The position numbers were made by a program, and so were the translations under genes. Shown in pieces: positions 42,855 through 55,667 of a DNA stretch of 64,000 bases. The stretch comes from Roridomyces roridus (lineage: Eukaryota; Basidiomycota; Agaricomycetes; Agaricales; Mycenaceae): positions 1 to 64,000 of the forward strand of contig JARKIF010000108.1 in assembly GCA_029378245.1 (NCBI GenBank), read 5' to 3'. Numbering within the stretch: the first letter of the stretch is position 1; each line of letters starts with the position of its first letter. Below the pieces are notes generated by a model. The model made no database searches, was not told the DNA's origin, and saw nothing but the letters and a program-made list of their open reading frames with translations.

Positions 42855-43522
42855 GTGGGCACTCCGTGCAGTGCAAACGAAGATCATCGACAAAAATGCC
42901 GTGCCTATCCATCCAGCTTCTGGCTCCACACACCCCGGCTCCCTGTAACATCGCACTGCAGCCTCGCCGGCTCGTCTGCTCCAGTTTCACCGACGGACTG
43001 AGACTCTTCATGGCATCCGATGCGGGCGCCGGCTGCACGGCAAATACGACTTGACATGCAGGTCAGTCCGACAAGTAACGGAGAGACACGGGCGTCGGGG
43101 GCAACCGCCGCATATCACGCAAATCGTCTCCACGCAAATCATCCCCAAAAGTCAACGTACGGGTCCGACCCACACTGCGCAAAATCGCATGCTCGAAACC
43201 TATGTACTTTAAAAAATTTCATGCATGCATGCCTAAACAACTCTCGGTGCAACAGTGCCCCGTCGTCCATTGACAACTCATCACGTTTCAAACGATTCCA
43301 AATGGGCTCAACGCACGCTCGTATTCAGGGAAGAGGTGGCCCGCCCGGCCCTCACTACATCAATACCTTACGGAAACCAAACGGAATTCGAGCAGCCCAA
43401 AACCTGTAGTAGAGAGTATCAATCTACGCGTACATATTAACAACCACTACTGAGATACATCCATAAGTACAGATGAGCGAAAAGAAAAGAAAAAAGGATA
43501 GTCAGAAAAAGGTTCCAAACAG
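42855..43522. other. Intergenic, nothing recognised
   Basis: Between the MITE and the 3' end of the Afi1-like gene. Frames are short and without motif. Confidence 0.45.
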
Positions 43523-46440
43523 CTAAACATACACTGGCGGATTGGTCATCCTGTCCGCCGAGTAGGTATGTCGCGGATTATTGTAAATGGGTTGCTGTTG
43601 CTGCTGTGGCTGGTACTGCTGCTCCATCCTCTTCTCCCGTGCATGCGCCTGTCGCACATAAGCGAAACGCTGAAAGTGGTTCAGCGCCTGCAAAAACAAT
43701 ACCCCGACCTGATGCCACTTGTCAGTATCGGCCCCGTTCCATCAGCAGTAAACGCACCGGGTACGCTCGGATCTGGTCGAACAAGTCGACAGTGGCGTCC
43801 CTCACAGACTCCTTCTGGTGGAAGAGGCAGAACGCCAGATGGAGCAAGCCCCCGCCGTGAGGCATCAAGTACGCCAGCAACTGCGTGAGGTGTAAGATGC
43901 CGCCCGCCGCACTAAAAAATGGACACCGACCTCGACAACTTGATCGTAAGTCTTGACGTTTTCGGCTAGAGCCCTCATAATCGTCGAGACCTCAGCATCC
44001 GATGCGCTTTTGGCGTTCCGGAGGCGGAAGAGCTGGTGCGTGACATCGAAGCCTTGTATCGCATCATTAATCTGAGCGTTCCTAAAGTCCTAGACAGGTC
44101 TCAGAATACAGCAATGAACCAAGAAGTCAGAGACGCACCGCACAGATGTATTCATAGCTGTTCGTCTTCCGCCAAGCCTCGATTCGGTGAGAGTTGGCAG
44201 CAAGGTCTTTCCGGCCCGTAATTTCATCATTGAAGACGATCCCGCTCCCGAGCCTGGGGTTCGGCATCCGACTATCGAACCCACAGCTTGGATACCCGAG
44301 CTTGGTCGTCCCCGTAGTGTCCTCCTCGTACCGCGAGGCAAGCCGCACGAATCTAAGAACATACTCCGTGAAGCGCACCCGCACGACACTCTCCCCATAA
44401 TGGTATTCAATCGCCGACTTGATCTGTACGCGACGGTCAGGGACGATGCAATACACACTAGGAAACCGTTGACATACATCTTCTATGAAGACATTATCTG
44501 AATTGTTGTCGGCTTTGGCGACAAAGTCCGTCTTTGCTCCATTGGCGGTGCGGGAGATGTCCTCCTCACTTCCCAGAGAAGTCTCCGTATTGAACGTGGT
44601 ACTTCGGGCAATGCCTGGAACTCCAAGGGGAGGGGCCACATTGATGATCGGGTACGTCGCATGGATGTCTCGCGCCACGGTAACGGACCCAGTCGAGATG
44701 TCCAGTAGCAAATCCCATGTGGGCGACGATTTGAATATGGGATTGGTGACACCGGCGATATACGCAGGGCTAGGGAGGAAATTGGTATGAGTATCCGCGG
44801 CACCGGGTGAAGATGACCAAAGAAACGTACACAGCCTCCCACTCGTCCCGATTATTCAGGTTGGCGTAGGGGAAAGAACGCTCGATAAACCCGCGCAGAA
44901 CGGCGCCGCAACCCGACCCAAGAGCGCAGGCGGAAAGGACAAAGCTGGACACTTCTCCCGCAGGCTTCTTGTGCCCCAAGAATATGATACGCTTCCCCGT
45001 TACAAGCGCATTGAACAAGATAATTATGGGATGTGTTTGCGGACCGTTAGTATGCAGATGAGGATGCGTTGGCCCAGTCACGAGTGCCTGCGAAGAAAAT
45101 GCCTTGATGAGGGTAATGAGCGAGTACTGGAATATCGTCACTCAGTCGGTTCGGGTGAATGCAAAGGACAATAACGCACGTCGCCAACTTCCTCGGGGAA
45201 GGCAAAGAGAGGCATCTTGATCGGCAGCTGGTGGTCCTTGTACGCGACCATCGTATGGAAGAAGTGGGTGTCCTTGGTGGCACCCGAGCGCGTGTCGTAG
45301 TAGGACGGAGTATTCGCAAAGGACGGCCGTAGCGTTCCATCTTTGAGGTGGGCTTGAGATGACCCAGACGACGCGTCAGTCGAGCGCCGTCTGCGAATAC
45401 TACTGTTGACGATGGTCGTGCTGCCGACAAAGGAGATGATGCTGTCGTCCTCCTCGCCTTCCCCACTTGCGGCATCCAAGCCACTCTCTTCCCCGACCCA
45501 GACGGCACTTCCACCCAAAGAAAAAGACGCCTCTGAGGGGGAAGAATGTGCCGTCGGCTGCACCGACGCAGGAGCCCCATTATGCTCCTCCTTCTCCTTG
45601 TTCCGCATCAAGATACCCTCTTCAAAGCTCGAAAAGGATTCGCCCGAATGGGTCGAGCGGTGCTGGAGAGGAGCCGATCTGCCGTTGCTGTTCCAGCCTG
45701 GGTGGGGCGGCGGCGGAGCGTGGGCAAACTTCTCGGCGAAGATGTCCTTTCGTTCAGACGATCGCATGACCATCTTCTCGTTGCGGGTCAAGATGGGCGC
45801 TCCCGAGAGATCCATAGAGTTTATCGCGTCAAAGAGACGAGCAAGGCAGTCCTGCGACGGGTTGGAAAAGTAGTCGTCCAGAGCCATGAGAAGGACGGGC
45901 TGCGGGAACGATCAGCGGGGCAGGCAGCGTCGAAAGGGGGCGCACCTTGAAAATCTGGATGAACGGATGTCGAGTGCATATCGCCAGCGCCAGCACTCTG
46001 GCTCCTCTGTCCCCGAGTCAGCATACAGGCCATCCGGCACTGGTCTGTGACGCACCTTTCCAAGGTCGCGTCGTGCTTCGTGCGCACGAGATTCAACACA
46101 CACAACAAATCGGGCTTGTCGGGACTGGTAACGGGCTCTCCCATGAGCGCAGTCGTCTTGACCTCGGGCGTATCTAGCGCAAGGACCGGAGAAATGGTAT
46201 TGAAGGCCGTCTGATTGAGGAAAAAGATGGTCCAGTCGTCGAGCTGGGTCTCTGCCCCGTCCGGAAGCATGGACATGGCGAGGACGCTGGCTGAATGTCA
46301 GCATGGATATGATCAAAGCTGTGGTCGTACCTCTCATCGACGCCGAGCGGCTGGGGAAACTGGTATTTAAGCTGGGCTCCCGCAAGAATGTCGAATTCCG
46401 CGAGGAGGACGAAAGAGCAGTGGCCGCCATCGCTACCCAT
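43523..46440 (-). CDS. AFI1: Afi1-like protein (Arf3-docking domain plus SPA domain)
   Basis: Yeast Afi1 binds the small GTPase Arf3 and helps set polarity; the family is DENN-related. Start MGSDGGHCSFVLLAEFDILA at 46440, with the Afi1 docking pattern continuing over an intron as SMLPDGAETQLDDWTIFFLN and PDLLCVLNLVRTKHDATLER. A serine-rich middle (about 45300-45700) follows MALDDYFSNPSQDCLARLFD. Then the SPA/DENN-like part: YSLITLIKAFSSQALVTGPT, PIIILFNALVTGKRIIFLGH, LRGFIERSFPYANLNNRDEW, PAYIAGVTNPIFKSSPTWDL, and near the end QINDAIQGFDVTHQLFRLRN. The last exons give LLAYLMPHGGGLLHLAFCLF and a glutamine-rich tail (QQYQPQQQQQPIYNN) ending PPVYV at 43523. About eight exons, roughly 800 residues. 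No lesions seen. Confidence 0.82.
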
Positions 46441-46632
46441 GGCCACTGGGTGTAGAAAGCGGGTAGAGTAGCAAGTACGTAGAGACGGTGGCTTCAGAAG
46501 TGGTGCATGGTGTCGGGGCGAGAACAGAGGATGCGATCACATGCACCCAATTGATTGAATTGTTCTCTTCCCTCCTCGACGGTGCTCGACCAGCTTTCTT
46601 CGAAATACAGGAAAAATCTAAACGGTACTAAT

Positions 46633-49600
46633 CTAAATCGTGTCGATGACATCCTCGTACTCGTCGTCTGAATCCTCTGTCGCGGTCTGATACTCTTCGT
46701 CCCCCTCTTCTTCCTCCTCTACAAAATGCCCCGCAAAATCAAAGAAAACGAAATCCGGCTCGGTCTCTGAGACCTGAATCTTCCTTTGCACCTCTTCCAA
46801 TTCCGTCTTTATTGTCGCAGCACGCTCGGTCTTGCACTCCAGAAGATCGTTCAGTACCTCCTCCAGCTCTAAAAGGAAGGGTGTCTCGGCCTTTGAGACC
46901 CCGCGCAAGATATCGGCGGCCTCTTCATAAGCCGCTATTCCCTCGTCACGGCGACCCAGTCGCTGTAATATAGAACCATGATGCCGAAGACTGCGTGCGA
47001 GGGAAGGCGACTCGACCGGCGCTAGCGACGCAATTTCTCTGTACAACTCGGTGGCTTTCTCAGCTTGCTCGAGCGCTGCTTCCAACTTCTCGCTGGTCGC
47101 AAGTCGCAGAGACAGCAAGTAGAAACACTCTGCTCCCAGGTCTTGACGCGCTCGGGGAATGTAGAGGAACTTCCTCCACATGAGCGACTCGTTTTCGATG
47201 TAAGTCGACGTCGCTTCCTCGGCGGTGGCCAGAGCTTCCTCATCTCGGCCGGTCCTCGCAAGGCAGTCGGCAAGAATGAGGAGATAGCGGATTAGGGAGT
47301 ATTTTGTTTGCACCGTCGGACGTGCGGCATCTCGTTGCCGACCAACAACGAGAGCTTGCTCGACCTGTTCAAGCGTTTTCTGTGATTGGCCCAGCTGGTT
47401 TCGGACGGCTGCAAGCTCGGCCAGGGCGGTTGGAAACCAAAGGTCCAGTAGACCCTCAAATTTTGGTTCCTTCTGGGCATCAGATATGATAGTCGCCAAG
47501 ATCGCCGATGCTTTCCCGTATTTCGCCATGCGTCGAAGAATCCGCGCCTGCAACCAATGAAACCACAAGACGCCAAGCTTTCTTGTCACGCCCGTCGGTG
47601 CAGTCCAATGTATCTGCACAGCCTGTATCGCATCTAAAAGACGGCCTGTATCGTACAGGATGAACGAGCGCCGAAGTTGTATTTCCAATAACTGGTCAGA
47701 GGCTTCTGCATCGTCTTTCTTGAGCTTGGAACACCGGCGCTCGATAGCTTCATCCACTCTGGTTAGAGCGCCATCAAGCAGCCCAGCCGACAAGAAAGAC
47801 CAGGAGGAAATGGCAACCAGCCCGGAGAAACGGTCTCTCCCGAAAGGGAGCACTGACTCGCTCGTCCGTCTGAAGTGTGCAATGATGGAGTCTGCAAGTT
47901 CCATCAGAGGCAATCTGTTCTTGGGTGGGACAGCTGGGATGAGTTTGTTCTGTATGTCATTCAATGCCCAGTAAAGGCCGCCGTCTGAGATGGAGTTTAA
48001 TTGGAGATCCATCAAGAGAGCTGATACAACATCCCGAAGAATGGTGATACTCGTGTCGAAGTGGAAATTGAGGGCATATATGACTAGTGTATGCACACCG
48101 GCTGGGGGAAGTGACTCGTTGAGATAGTATATGCGGATGACATCCTCCACAAACTGTTCGCCGTATGAATGAAGCTCGTCCACAACGTGGTGGATGCGCC
48201 GGGTGTTGAATGACGGCGGTTGAAGAAGCAAACCGTCCGACGGCTCCAGGAATTTCCGTAGATCTTTCATCGACATGTCGGAATCGGTTGGATTAAGACA
48301 GATATAAGCGCAGATGAGGTAGAAAAATTGGGGAGCGAAGCTCTCCCGGTAGCGATGGGCGAGACTGCGAATCAAAAGGACGCAGTCGCGGAGCATCTGG
48401 AGATTAAAATCCCCTGCTTCTGCCAGGGTGCATATTTGATGAATGAAAGTGTCGATATGCTCTCCGTCCGGGGGTCGTATGGATCCCGAAAACTGAAGAA
48501 GCATTTCGAAGCCATTCGTCAGGACTTTGTAGGCCTCCACGTGTCGGTTGAGTGAGGACAGTATTTCTCCCAGGAAGAATGAGGCATTGGAGGATGTAAA
48601 GATCGTGTATTCCTCTGGTGTCCCTGTATTGACTGGTGCTCCGGACGCGGCGAGCTGCGCAACCAGAGGACGGGAGAGTGAAACGGCAAGTTGGGCCAGG
48701 GATACAGCCTCAACGGAGCGTTTGCTCAGGTTCAGGTTGCGGGCATGTGTAGCTTTGAGATTTGCGCCCCACATCTGCCAGTGAATATTGGTGCTCTCCG
48801 GGAAGGTTTGCCAGTCTAGAAGGGCTTCTTCGCTTGCTTGCAAAGCCAGCTCGTACCGCAGTTGGTGTTGATAGTTGACAACAGTTCCGTACTGGAACAA
48901 TGAGATCCTCGGAAGAATTTTCTGCGCAGACCCGCCACAAGCAACCAAATGTTTTAACATCTGGACAGCGAGGTTGCTCCAAGCTATGGCCTCGGACCTT
49001 AGTCCGAGTTCAGACAGATCGGTTTTGATATTGCGATCGAAGTCTCTTATCCGGAACGGCAAGGTGGTCGAGCCTTGGTTGGTATCGGAGTTGTGAATTT
49101 GCAGAACCATCCCCAAAACTCTATGCAGGATGTGCGCCGGCGTAGTGGGCTGAGCAAACACCGGGTAACGCATCCGGGGCAAGTTGACTCCATTTTGAAC
49201 CAGGTCCAATCTCCCGCTGATAAAGAGTTGTTCAAGGGAGTTGACGAGGTGCATGGTTTGCACGGAAAGATACTGGAACTCGAGTGTGGTGTGTGTTGGA
49301 TCCTTTTTTTTTTCAACTTCTTGGAGTGAATGGAATGCAGACAACTTACAGATGATATTATTTCAACAGTTCTTTTCATTACATCTTGACCATAGCGCTC
49401 CTCAAGCAAGACACGGGCCATCATGCCTTCGATATGCCGCAGCCGGCCTTGATTTTCCGCGTGGTGCACGACCGCCCTATGCTCTAGGCGCAGAGTGCTC
49501 TCCACGGAAGCACCGGCAGCAGATTCAACTTTTTGTTCAATTCGAGCGGTCGAAAAGGCCTGCTGGAGGTAAGAACGGGCTGGCAAGTCGAATGTTGAAC

Positions 49601-50119
49601 TCACCGTGAATTTAATATAGCAGCTCATCACATGTTCCCTCAGACGCCGAATCTCACTCTCCATTTTGTCGCGTTTCATCCACATCTTGACCTGCGAACC
49701 AAAGCCCCGAAATTTGCTGCTGGCCGCCTTTTTCCTGGGTTGCATTTCGAGACAAATGTCAAGGACGTGCAACAGATCCCTGCAATACTTCATGAGAAAA
49801 ATATACATGCCAGCAAAAATGAAAAACGCACGCCTTCAAGTCCCCGAGTGCGGCCAAAAGTGCCGGTGCCATGTATTCATCATCGTGTCCACGCGTGAGG
49901 TTGGCTATGTCGGCCAGCGACCGGAGAATGTCGTTGACGAGCTCGCGCAGTCGCCGCCTATTTTCGGACACCTGCCTTCGTCTGAGCTTGGCATGTACTA
50001 GACGGAATCAAATCGCGTACCTTTTCTATCGATTCTCTGATGCTCTGACCGACCTCAATGAGATCTTTGATGAAGGTAGCCAGCGTAATGATAGTCGTGG
50101 TCGCGGTTATCGGGTCCAT
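46633..50119 (-). CDS. Family D protein: HeLo/MLKL-like N-terminus, TPR repeats, acidic tail
   Basis: Start MDPITATTTIITLATFIKDL at 50119. Exon 1 ends before an intron at 49972-50020; splicing gives SIEK-VSENRRRLRELVNDIL. Next LRSLADIANLTRG, DLLHVLDICLEMQ and VKMWMKRDKMESEIRRLREH predict a bundle of amphipathic helices like HeLo/MLKL N-terminal domains (my inference from helix pattern). After AFSTARIEQKVESAAGAS the main exon runs from DPTHTTLEFQYLSVQ with many TPR units, the last being SLARSLRHHGSILQRLGRRD and EGIAAYEEAADILR, of the type that follows NACHT domains in agaric NLRs; no NACHT is present. The C-terminus has DFVFFDFAGHF and a strongly acidic tail ending DDEYEDVIDTI. Near 1,090 residues. 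Function unknown. Tandem duplicate of 50960-54434. Confidence 0.82.
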
Positions 50120-50519
50120 GCTGGATTTCGTAGGCAGAGGACGCTGGCAAAGTGGAGGTCCGAAACAAGTTTAATAAGGTGGTGCACAGCAATGTTTCGG
50201 GAGCAACGCCGATGCTTTGTCAAGCATTGTCAAGCATATTGACAATTGTCATGGGAAGATCTCTCGGGGGTAGTTGGACAGCTGTGAAGAGTAACGGAGA
50301 ACTTCGGCTGGGTTTCAAGCAACAAGTGGCGGATACGAAGAACGGACGGGAAAATTTCCTGGATGCCGAATTTCTTGAAGACACAGCAGATTTGGATTTC
50401 CGGGTCGAGTCTGAGTCTGGCTCTTGAGAGTTGGTAAATGCCGTAGTAGATCCTTTAATCGGCGCCGATGCGTACGCGCGTATCGACATCTACGCGCAGA
50501 TTAGAAGCATCTCATAGGT

Positions 50520-50710
50520 CTAGCGATCCGCCGAATTGAACAACGATGCCCAGCGGGCCAGAGTGGACCCTGTATCCGCCTCGACACTGAGACAGGTTTC
50601 CGCACGACATGAGCAGCGCGACTGCCTGACTAGGACGGTCTGTGCCCGCAAGCTGGAGCGCACTGGCAGTCAGGCTGGCCAAACTTCAAAGAGGCAAGAC
50701 TCGGTTCGCC
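50520..50710 (-). pseudogene. Relic of the F-box/ankyrin gene
   Basis: About 160 bp are clearly similar to 55070-55200 inside the F-box/ankyrin gene: both have GCCCAGCG, GCCTCGACRCTGAGAC, ATGAGCAGC, GACTG, CGGTCTGTGC and GGAGCGCA-TGGC in order. No open frame is kept. It holds the same position relative to the TPR gene at 46633-50119 as the intact ankyrin gene does to the TPR gene at 50960-54434. Confidence 0.7.
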
Positions 50711-50959
50711 GTGGTCGGCCACAGGGAAATTGGTCGCTGTTTAGCCCAGCAGGGTAGCGGCCTCGATCTTTCCCGCTTGCGCGCCGGCGCGATGGGCTGC
50801 TTTTGAAGTGATGCATGGTGTTGGGCGAAAACAAAGAAGATGTGCGATCACGATGCAAATTCACATGTCTGATTCGACCTCCGCTTTTCTCCTGCCTCCA
50901 TCTCCTGCCACCTGTATCGCCAACTATACCCAATTTAGAACAAGATCTAAGACAGTAAT

Positions 50960-53900
50960 TTAAATCGTCTCGAGAACATCCTCGTATTCGTCGCCAGAGT
51001 CCTCTGTCGCGGTCTCATAATCTTCGTCCCCCTCAGCCTCTTGGTCATCCTCCAAAAAATGCCCCGCAAAATCAAAGAACAGGAAATCCCGCCCGGCCTC
51101 TAAGACTTCAACCCTGCTTCGCACCTCTGCTAATTCTGTCCGTACTGCCGCAGCACGCTCGGTCTTGTACTCCAGTAGATCTTTCAATACCTCTTCCAGG
51201 TCTGAAAGAAGGGGTGTCTCGTTCTTTGAAGCGTTCCGCAAGATATCAGCAGCTTCTTCGCAAGCTGTTAAGCCCTCGTGTCGGCGGTCAAGTTGCTGCA
51301 ATATCGAAGCTTGATGTCGCAGACTGCGTGCGAGGGAAGGTGACTCGACCGGCGCCAGCGAAGCAATTTCTCTGTAGAATTTGGTGGCCTCCTCAGCTCG
51401 CTCCAGTGCTGCTTCCAGCTTTCCGGTGGCTTCCAGTCGCAGAGATAGCGAGTAGAAACACTCTGCTCCCAACTCTTGCAGCGTTCGAGGCATGTAGAAG
51501 AAATACCTCCACATGTCTGTCTTGTTTTCGACGTAGAACGATGTTGCTTCCTCGACGGCAGCTAGAGCATCCTCATTGCGGCCGAATCTCGCAAGACAAT
51601 CAGCAAGAATTAGGAGATAGCGAATTAGAGTGTATCTTGTTCGCTCGGTGGCATGTTCAAAATCTCGTTGCCGCCCAACAACGATAACTTGCTCGACCTG
51701 TTGGAATGTTTTCTGAGACTGGCCGAGATGGTTCCGGATAGCCGCAAGCTCCGCAAAGGCAGTCGGAAACCAAAGATCCAGTCGACCCTCCAATTTAGGA
51801 TCCTTCTCAGCGTTGGCCATGGCAGTCGTCAACAACGTGGACGCTTTCCGGTATTGGCCCACGCGTCGGTAAATCCGTGCCTGCAGCCAAGACAACCACA
51901 AGACGTCAAGCTTTGTGGCCGCCCCGGTCGGTGCAGTCATCTGCGCAGCCTGCATGGCATCGAGAATGCGACCTGTATCGTATACGATGAATGGACGCCG
52001 AAGTTGTATTTCGAATAATTGATCAGTAGATTCTGGATCGTCTTTCCGGAGGTACGAAGTTCGCCGTTCGATGGCTTCATTCACGCGGGCCAGAGCAGTG
52101 TCGAAAAGCCCGGCTGACCAGAGGGCCCAGGAGGAAGCGGCAACCAGTCCGGAGACAAGGTCTTTCCCGAGTGGTGGAATTGAACTGCGTGTCCGTCGGT
52201 AGTGCGCAATGATAGAATCTGCAATTTCTATCAAAGCTAATCTGTTCTTGGGTGGAACAGCTGGGATGACCGTGTCTTGTATGTCATTTAATGCCCAGTA
52301 GATGGCGCCGTCCGAGGTCAAGAGAGTTGGATTCGTCAAGAGAGATGAGACAACATCCCGAAGAATGGCGAGACTCTCGTCAAAGTGGACTGTGAAGGCG
52401 TATATCACTAGCTCATTCACACCGTCCGGAGGAAATTCCAAGTTAAGATAATATATCCGGATGACATCCTCGAGGAACTGCCCGCCATAGGAATGGAGCT
52501 CATCCACAACGTAGCGGATACGTCGGGGATTGAACGACGGCGGAGGAACCAATCCATCCCGTGGCTCCAGCAGTTTCCGCAACTCTGTCATCGATATTTC
52601 GGAATCCGGCGGATTAAGAATGAGGCAGATATAGGCGCAGACGAGGCGGAAAAATGAGGCAGCGAAGTTTTCGCGGTAGTGATGAGCGAGGCTGCGGACC
52701 AACAGGACGCTGTCGTGAAGCATCTGGAGAGTCAAGTCCCCTCCTTCCGCAAGGGTGCAGATTTGATGAATGAAAGTGTCGATATGCTCCGCGAATGGAG
52801 GACGTATAGATCCTGAAAATTCAAGGACCGTTTGGAACCCATTCTTCAGGACTTCGTAGGCCTCCATGTGTCGGTTGAGGGAGGAGAGGATTTCTCCCAA
52901 GAAGAATAAGACCTGGGAGGACGTAAAGATGGTGTATTCTTCTGGTGTCCCTCTAACGATCGGGGCTCCGGACGCGGCGAGCTGCGCAACCAGGGGGCGG
53001 GAGACAGTAGCGGCCACCTGAGCGAGAGATACAGCCTCGGCAGAGCGTTTGTTCAGGTTCAGCACGCGGGCGTGTGTAGCCATGAGATTTGCGCCCCACA
53101 TCTGCCAGTGGATATCATTGAACTTTGGCGAAGTCTCCCAGTCCACCAGAGCTTGTTCGCTTGTCTGCAAAGCCAGCTCGTACTGCATTTGGACTTGGTA
53201 GTTGACAACAAGTTCGTGTCGCAATGATGAGATCCTTGGAACAATTTGCTCCTCAGACTCGCCACAGGCAATGAAATGTCTGAACATCTGGATGGCAAAG
53301 TCGCTCCAAGCTATGGCTTCGGATCTTAATCCAGATTGAGCCAGATCAACCTCGATATTGTGCTCGATGTCTGTTACACAGATCGCCGAGCCTTGGTTGG
53401 TGGCAAAATTGTGAATTCGGAGCACCATCCCCAAAATCCGATGCAGAATGTGCGACGGCGTGGTAGCCTGAGCAAAGACAGGGTATCCCAGCGGCGGCAG
53501 GGAGTCGTTTTCAGTTTGAAACTCTAATCTCCCGCTGACAAAGACTTGTCGGAGAGAGTCGACAAGGTGTAAGGCTTGCACAGAAAGGTACTGGGACTCG
53601 AGAGTCATGCGTGTTGGATCCTACAACGATAATGTTCAACTTTCGGAGTCTTGAAAAGGGAGAGGACTTACAGACGCTATGATTTCAACTGTTCTTTTCA
53701 TTACATCTTGACCATAACGCTCCTCAAGCAGGACACGGGCCATCATGCCCTCGATATGCCGCAATTTGCCTTGGTTTTCCGCATGGTGCACGACCGCCCT
53801 ATGCTCGATGCGCAAAGTTGTATCCATGGAAGCACCGGCAGCAGATTCAACTTTTTGTTCGATTCGCGCAGTCGAAAAGGCCTTTTGGATAATATAAAAA

Positions 53901-54434
53901 TGAGCGTGTCGCAAGTTGTATTACTCACCGTGAATTTAATATAGCAGCTCATAACATGTTCCCGCAGACGCCGAATCTCACTCTCAATTTTGTCACGTTT
54001 TATCCACATCTTGACCTGCGAACCAAGACCCCGTAATTTGCTGACTTCTTTCTTTGTCGGATACATTCCGAGACAAATGTCAAGCACGTGTAACAGATCT
54101 CTGGACAACTTCATGAGAGAAATATGTTGACAGAAAAAAGTAACGCACGCTTTCAAATCTCCCAGTGCGGCCAATAGTGTCGGCGCCATGTATTCATCAT
54201 CGTGCCCACGCGTGAGGTTGGCCATGTCTGCCAGTGATCGGAGAATGTCGTTGACGAGTTCGCGTAGACGTCGTCGATTTTCGGACACCTACTGCCGTCT
54301 GAGCTTGGACCGAATCTAGAAGGAAAGTCACGCACCTTTTCGATCGATTCCTTAATGCTCTGGCCGACTTCAATGAGATCCTTGATAAAGGTCGCCAGCG
54401 TTATGATAGTGGTGGTAGCGGATATTGGGTCCAT
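50960..54434 (-). CDS. Family D protein: HeLo/MLKL-like N-terminus, TPR repeats, acidic tail
   Basis: Start MDPISATTTIITLATFIKDL at 54434, SIKESIEK, then an intron and VSENRRRLRELVNDIL, LRSLADMANLTRG, DLLHVLDICLGM and VKMWIKRDKIESEIRRLREH, the same helical N-terminal domain as the copy at 46633. AFSTARIEQKVESAAGAS follows another intron, and the main exon (about 50960-53620) starts DPTRMTLESQYLSVQALHLV. TPR units continue to SLARSLRHQASILQQLDRRH and EGLTACEEAADILR. It ends DFLFFDFAGHFLEDDQEAEG and an acidic tail DEYEDVLETI. Near 1,080 residues, no frame lesion. The DFxFFDFAGHF block and the tail are conserved between the copies, which suggests a function. It lies between the ankyrin gene and its relic in a tandem duplication. 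Confidence 0.82.
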
Positions 54435-54683
54435 TCTTGATTACGGCGACTCGGAAGCAGGACGAGGGCAAGGTGGAGGTCCGAAGCAAGTAAGTAAGCC
54501 ACGGTGCACAGCAATGAAAGCCCGATGCATGTCAAGCGGCATTGGCATGGGAAGATCTCTCGAGTTACATATCGGGTAATGAACAGCACGGAGTCTGATA
54601 ACAGCTTTGAAGATGAGGGCAGTGGAGCACAGCTTGCTTAGCGAAAGAACACACGCAGGACTGAAAAAGAGGAAATTTATTAG

Positions 54684-55667
54684 TCAAGATATGTTTGGCA
54701 TCCACTGCTCCGCCTCCGCAAGCATCCCCTCGACCATTTCCAAGAAATCGGGCTCGGTATGGCCGGCAGCCTTGGCGAGCGCATCGAGATACCTCGAAAC
54801 GGTAGCCAGGACGGTGTCCCTGCTGGCCCCATACGCCAAAAGCAGCGCCATGGTCTGCTTCCGCCTCTCATCAAGCGGTAAACCCCTCCATGGCGGCACG
54901 TCCTTCGGTGCGTAGATGTCCGGGCGCGGCAGGTTCATAGCGATGTACAAGAGACTCGCATGGTTCGGGACGAAATGCCCTCTGGACAACCGTTGATACG
55001 GTACGATGACCTCGGCTTTGGCACCCGCGCGCAATAAGCATCTCATGAGGTCAATGGAGCCGCCGACCTGGAGAGCGATGCCCAGCGCAGGTCCTTTGTC
55101 AGCCTCGACGCTGAGACTGGCTCCGCGTGATATGAGCAGCTCGACTGTCTCGATATGGCGGTCTGTGCACGCGAGGTGGAGCGCAGTCTGGCCAAAGACA
55201 TGAGCCCCGTATTTGTGGTCTATCGGTGCGCCATAGTCGAGCAGCAGAGAGATCATGGCGACGTCTCGCTGGCTCGTGGCTACATGGAGTGGCTGTTTTT
55301 CCATCAAGTCCCATGTCGCCCCGGGGTCAGCGCCAGCCTTTAAGAGCAGGGCGGCGATCTCGAGGCTGCCCGCTTCGGTGGCGACGTGAATGGGTTTCTC
55401 TTTATTGAACCCGTAGTCGCTGGGGTTCACAGAGTGAGGCGGAGAGAGTAGTTTAGCCACGATGTGCGGTTTCGATTCCTCGGATGCCCAGAGTAACAAG
55501 TCGCGAGCAAGATCTGAGGTCAGACGCGACTCGAGTTCGGGTTGAAGGATCTCATGGAGGCGGGTACAAGTCAAGAGGAGTACATTGAGAGAAGACAAGG
55601 GCAGGAAAAGAGATATTTGAAGGACAAGCTCAGTCGGTAGTTCGTCGAAGGGATTCAAGGTGGGCAT
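54684..55667 (-). CDS. F-box protein with ankyrin repeats
   Basis: Intact 327-residue single exon. F-box at residues about 8-35 (FDELPTELVLQISLFLPLSS). Ankyrin repeats follow: KPIHVATEAGSLEIAALLLK-AGAD (about 94-118), KQPLHVATSQRDVAMISLLL-DYGAP, QTALHLACTDRHIETVELLI-SRGAS, and weaker ones at GPALGIALQVGGSIDLMRCL-LRAGA and QTMALLLAYGA. Probably a Skp1-bound receptor that grips its target through the ankyrin repeats. It stands 249 bp upstream of a same-strand TPR gene and is part of the duplicated unit whose other copy is reduced to a relic at 50520-50710. No signs of decay. Confidence 0.88.
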   Translation of the reverse strand: MPTLNPFDELPTELVLQISLFLPLSSLNVLLLTCTRLHEILQPELESRLTSDLARDLLLWASEESKPHIVAKLLSPPHSVNPSDYGFNKEKPIHVATEAGSLEIAALLLKAGADPGATWDLMEKQPLHVATSQRDVAMISLLLDYGAPIDHKYGAHVFGQTALHLACTDRHIETVELLISRGASLSVEADKGPALGIALQVGGSIDLMRCLLRAGAKAEVIVPYQRLSRGHFVPNHASLLYIAMNLPRPDIYAPKDVPPWRGLPLDERRKQTMALLLAYGASRDTVLATVSRYLDALAKAAGHTEPDFLEMVEGMLAEAEQWMPNIS

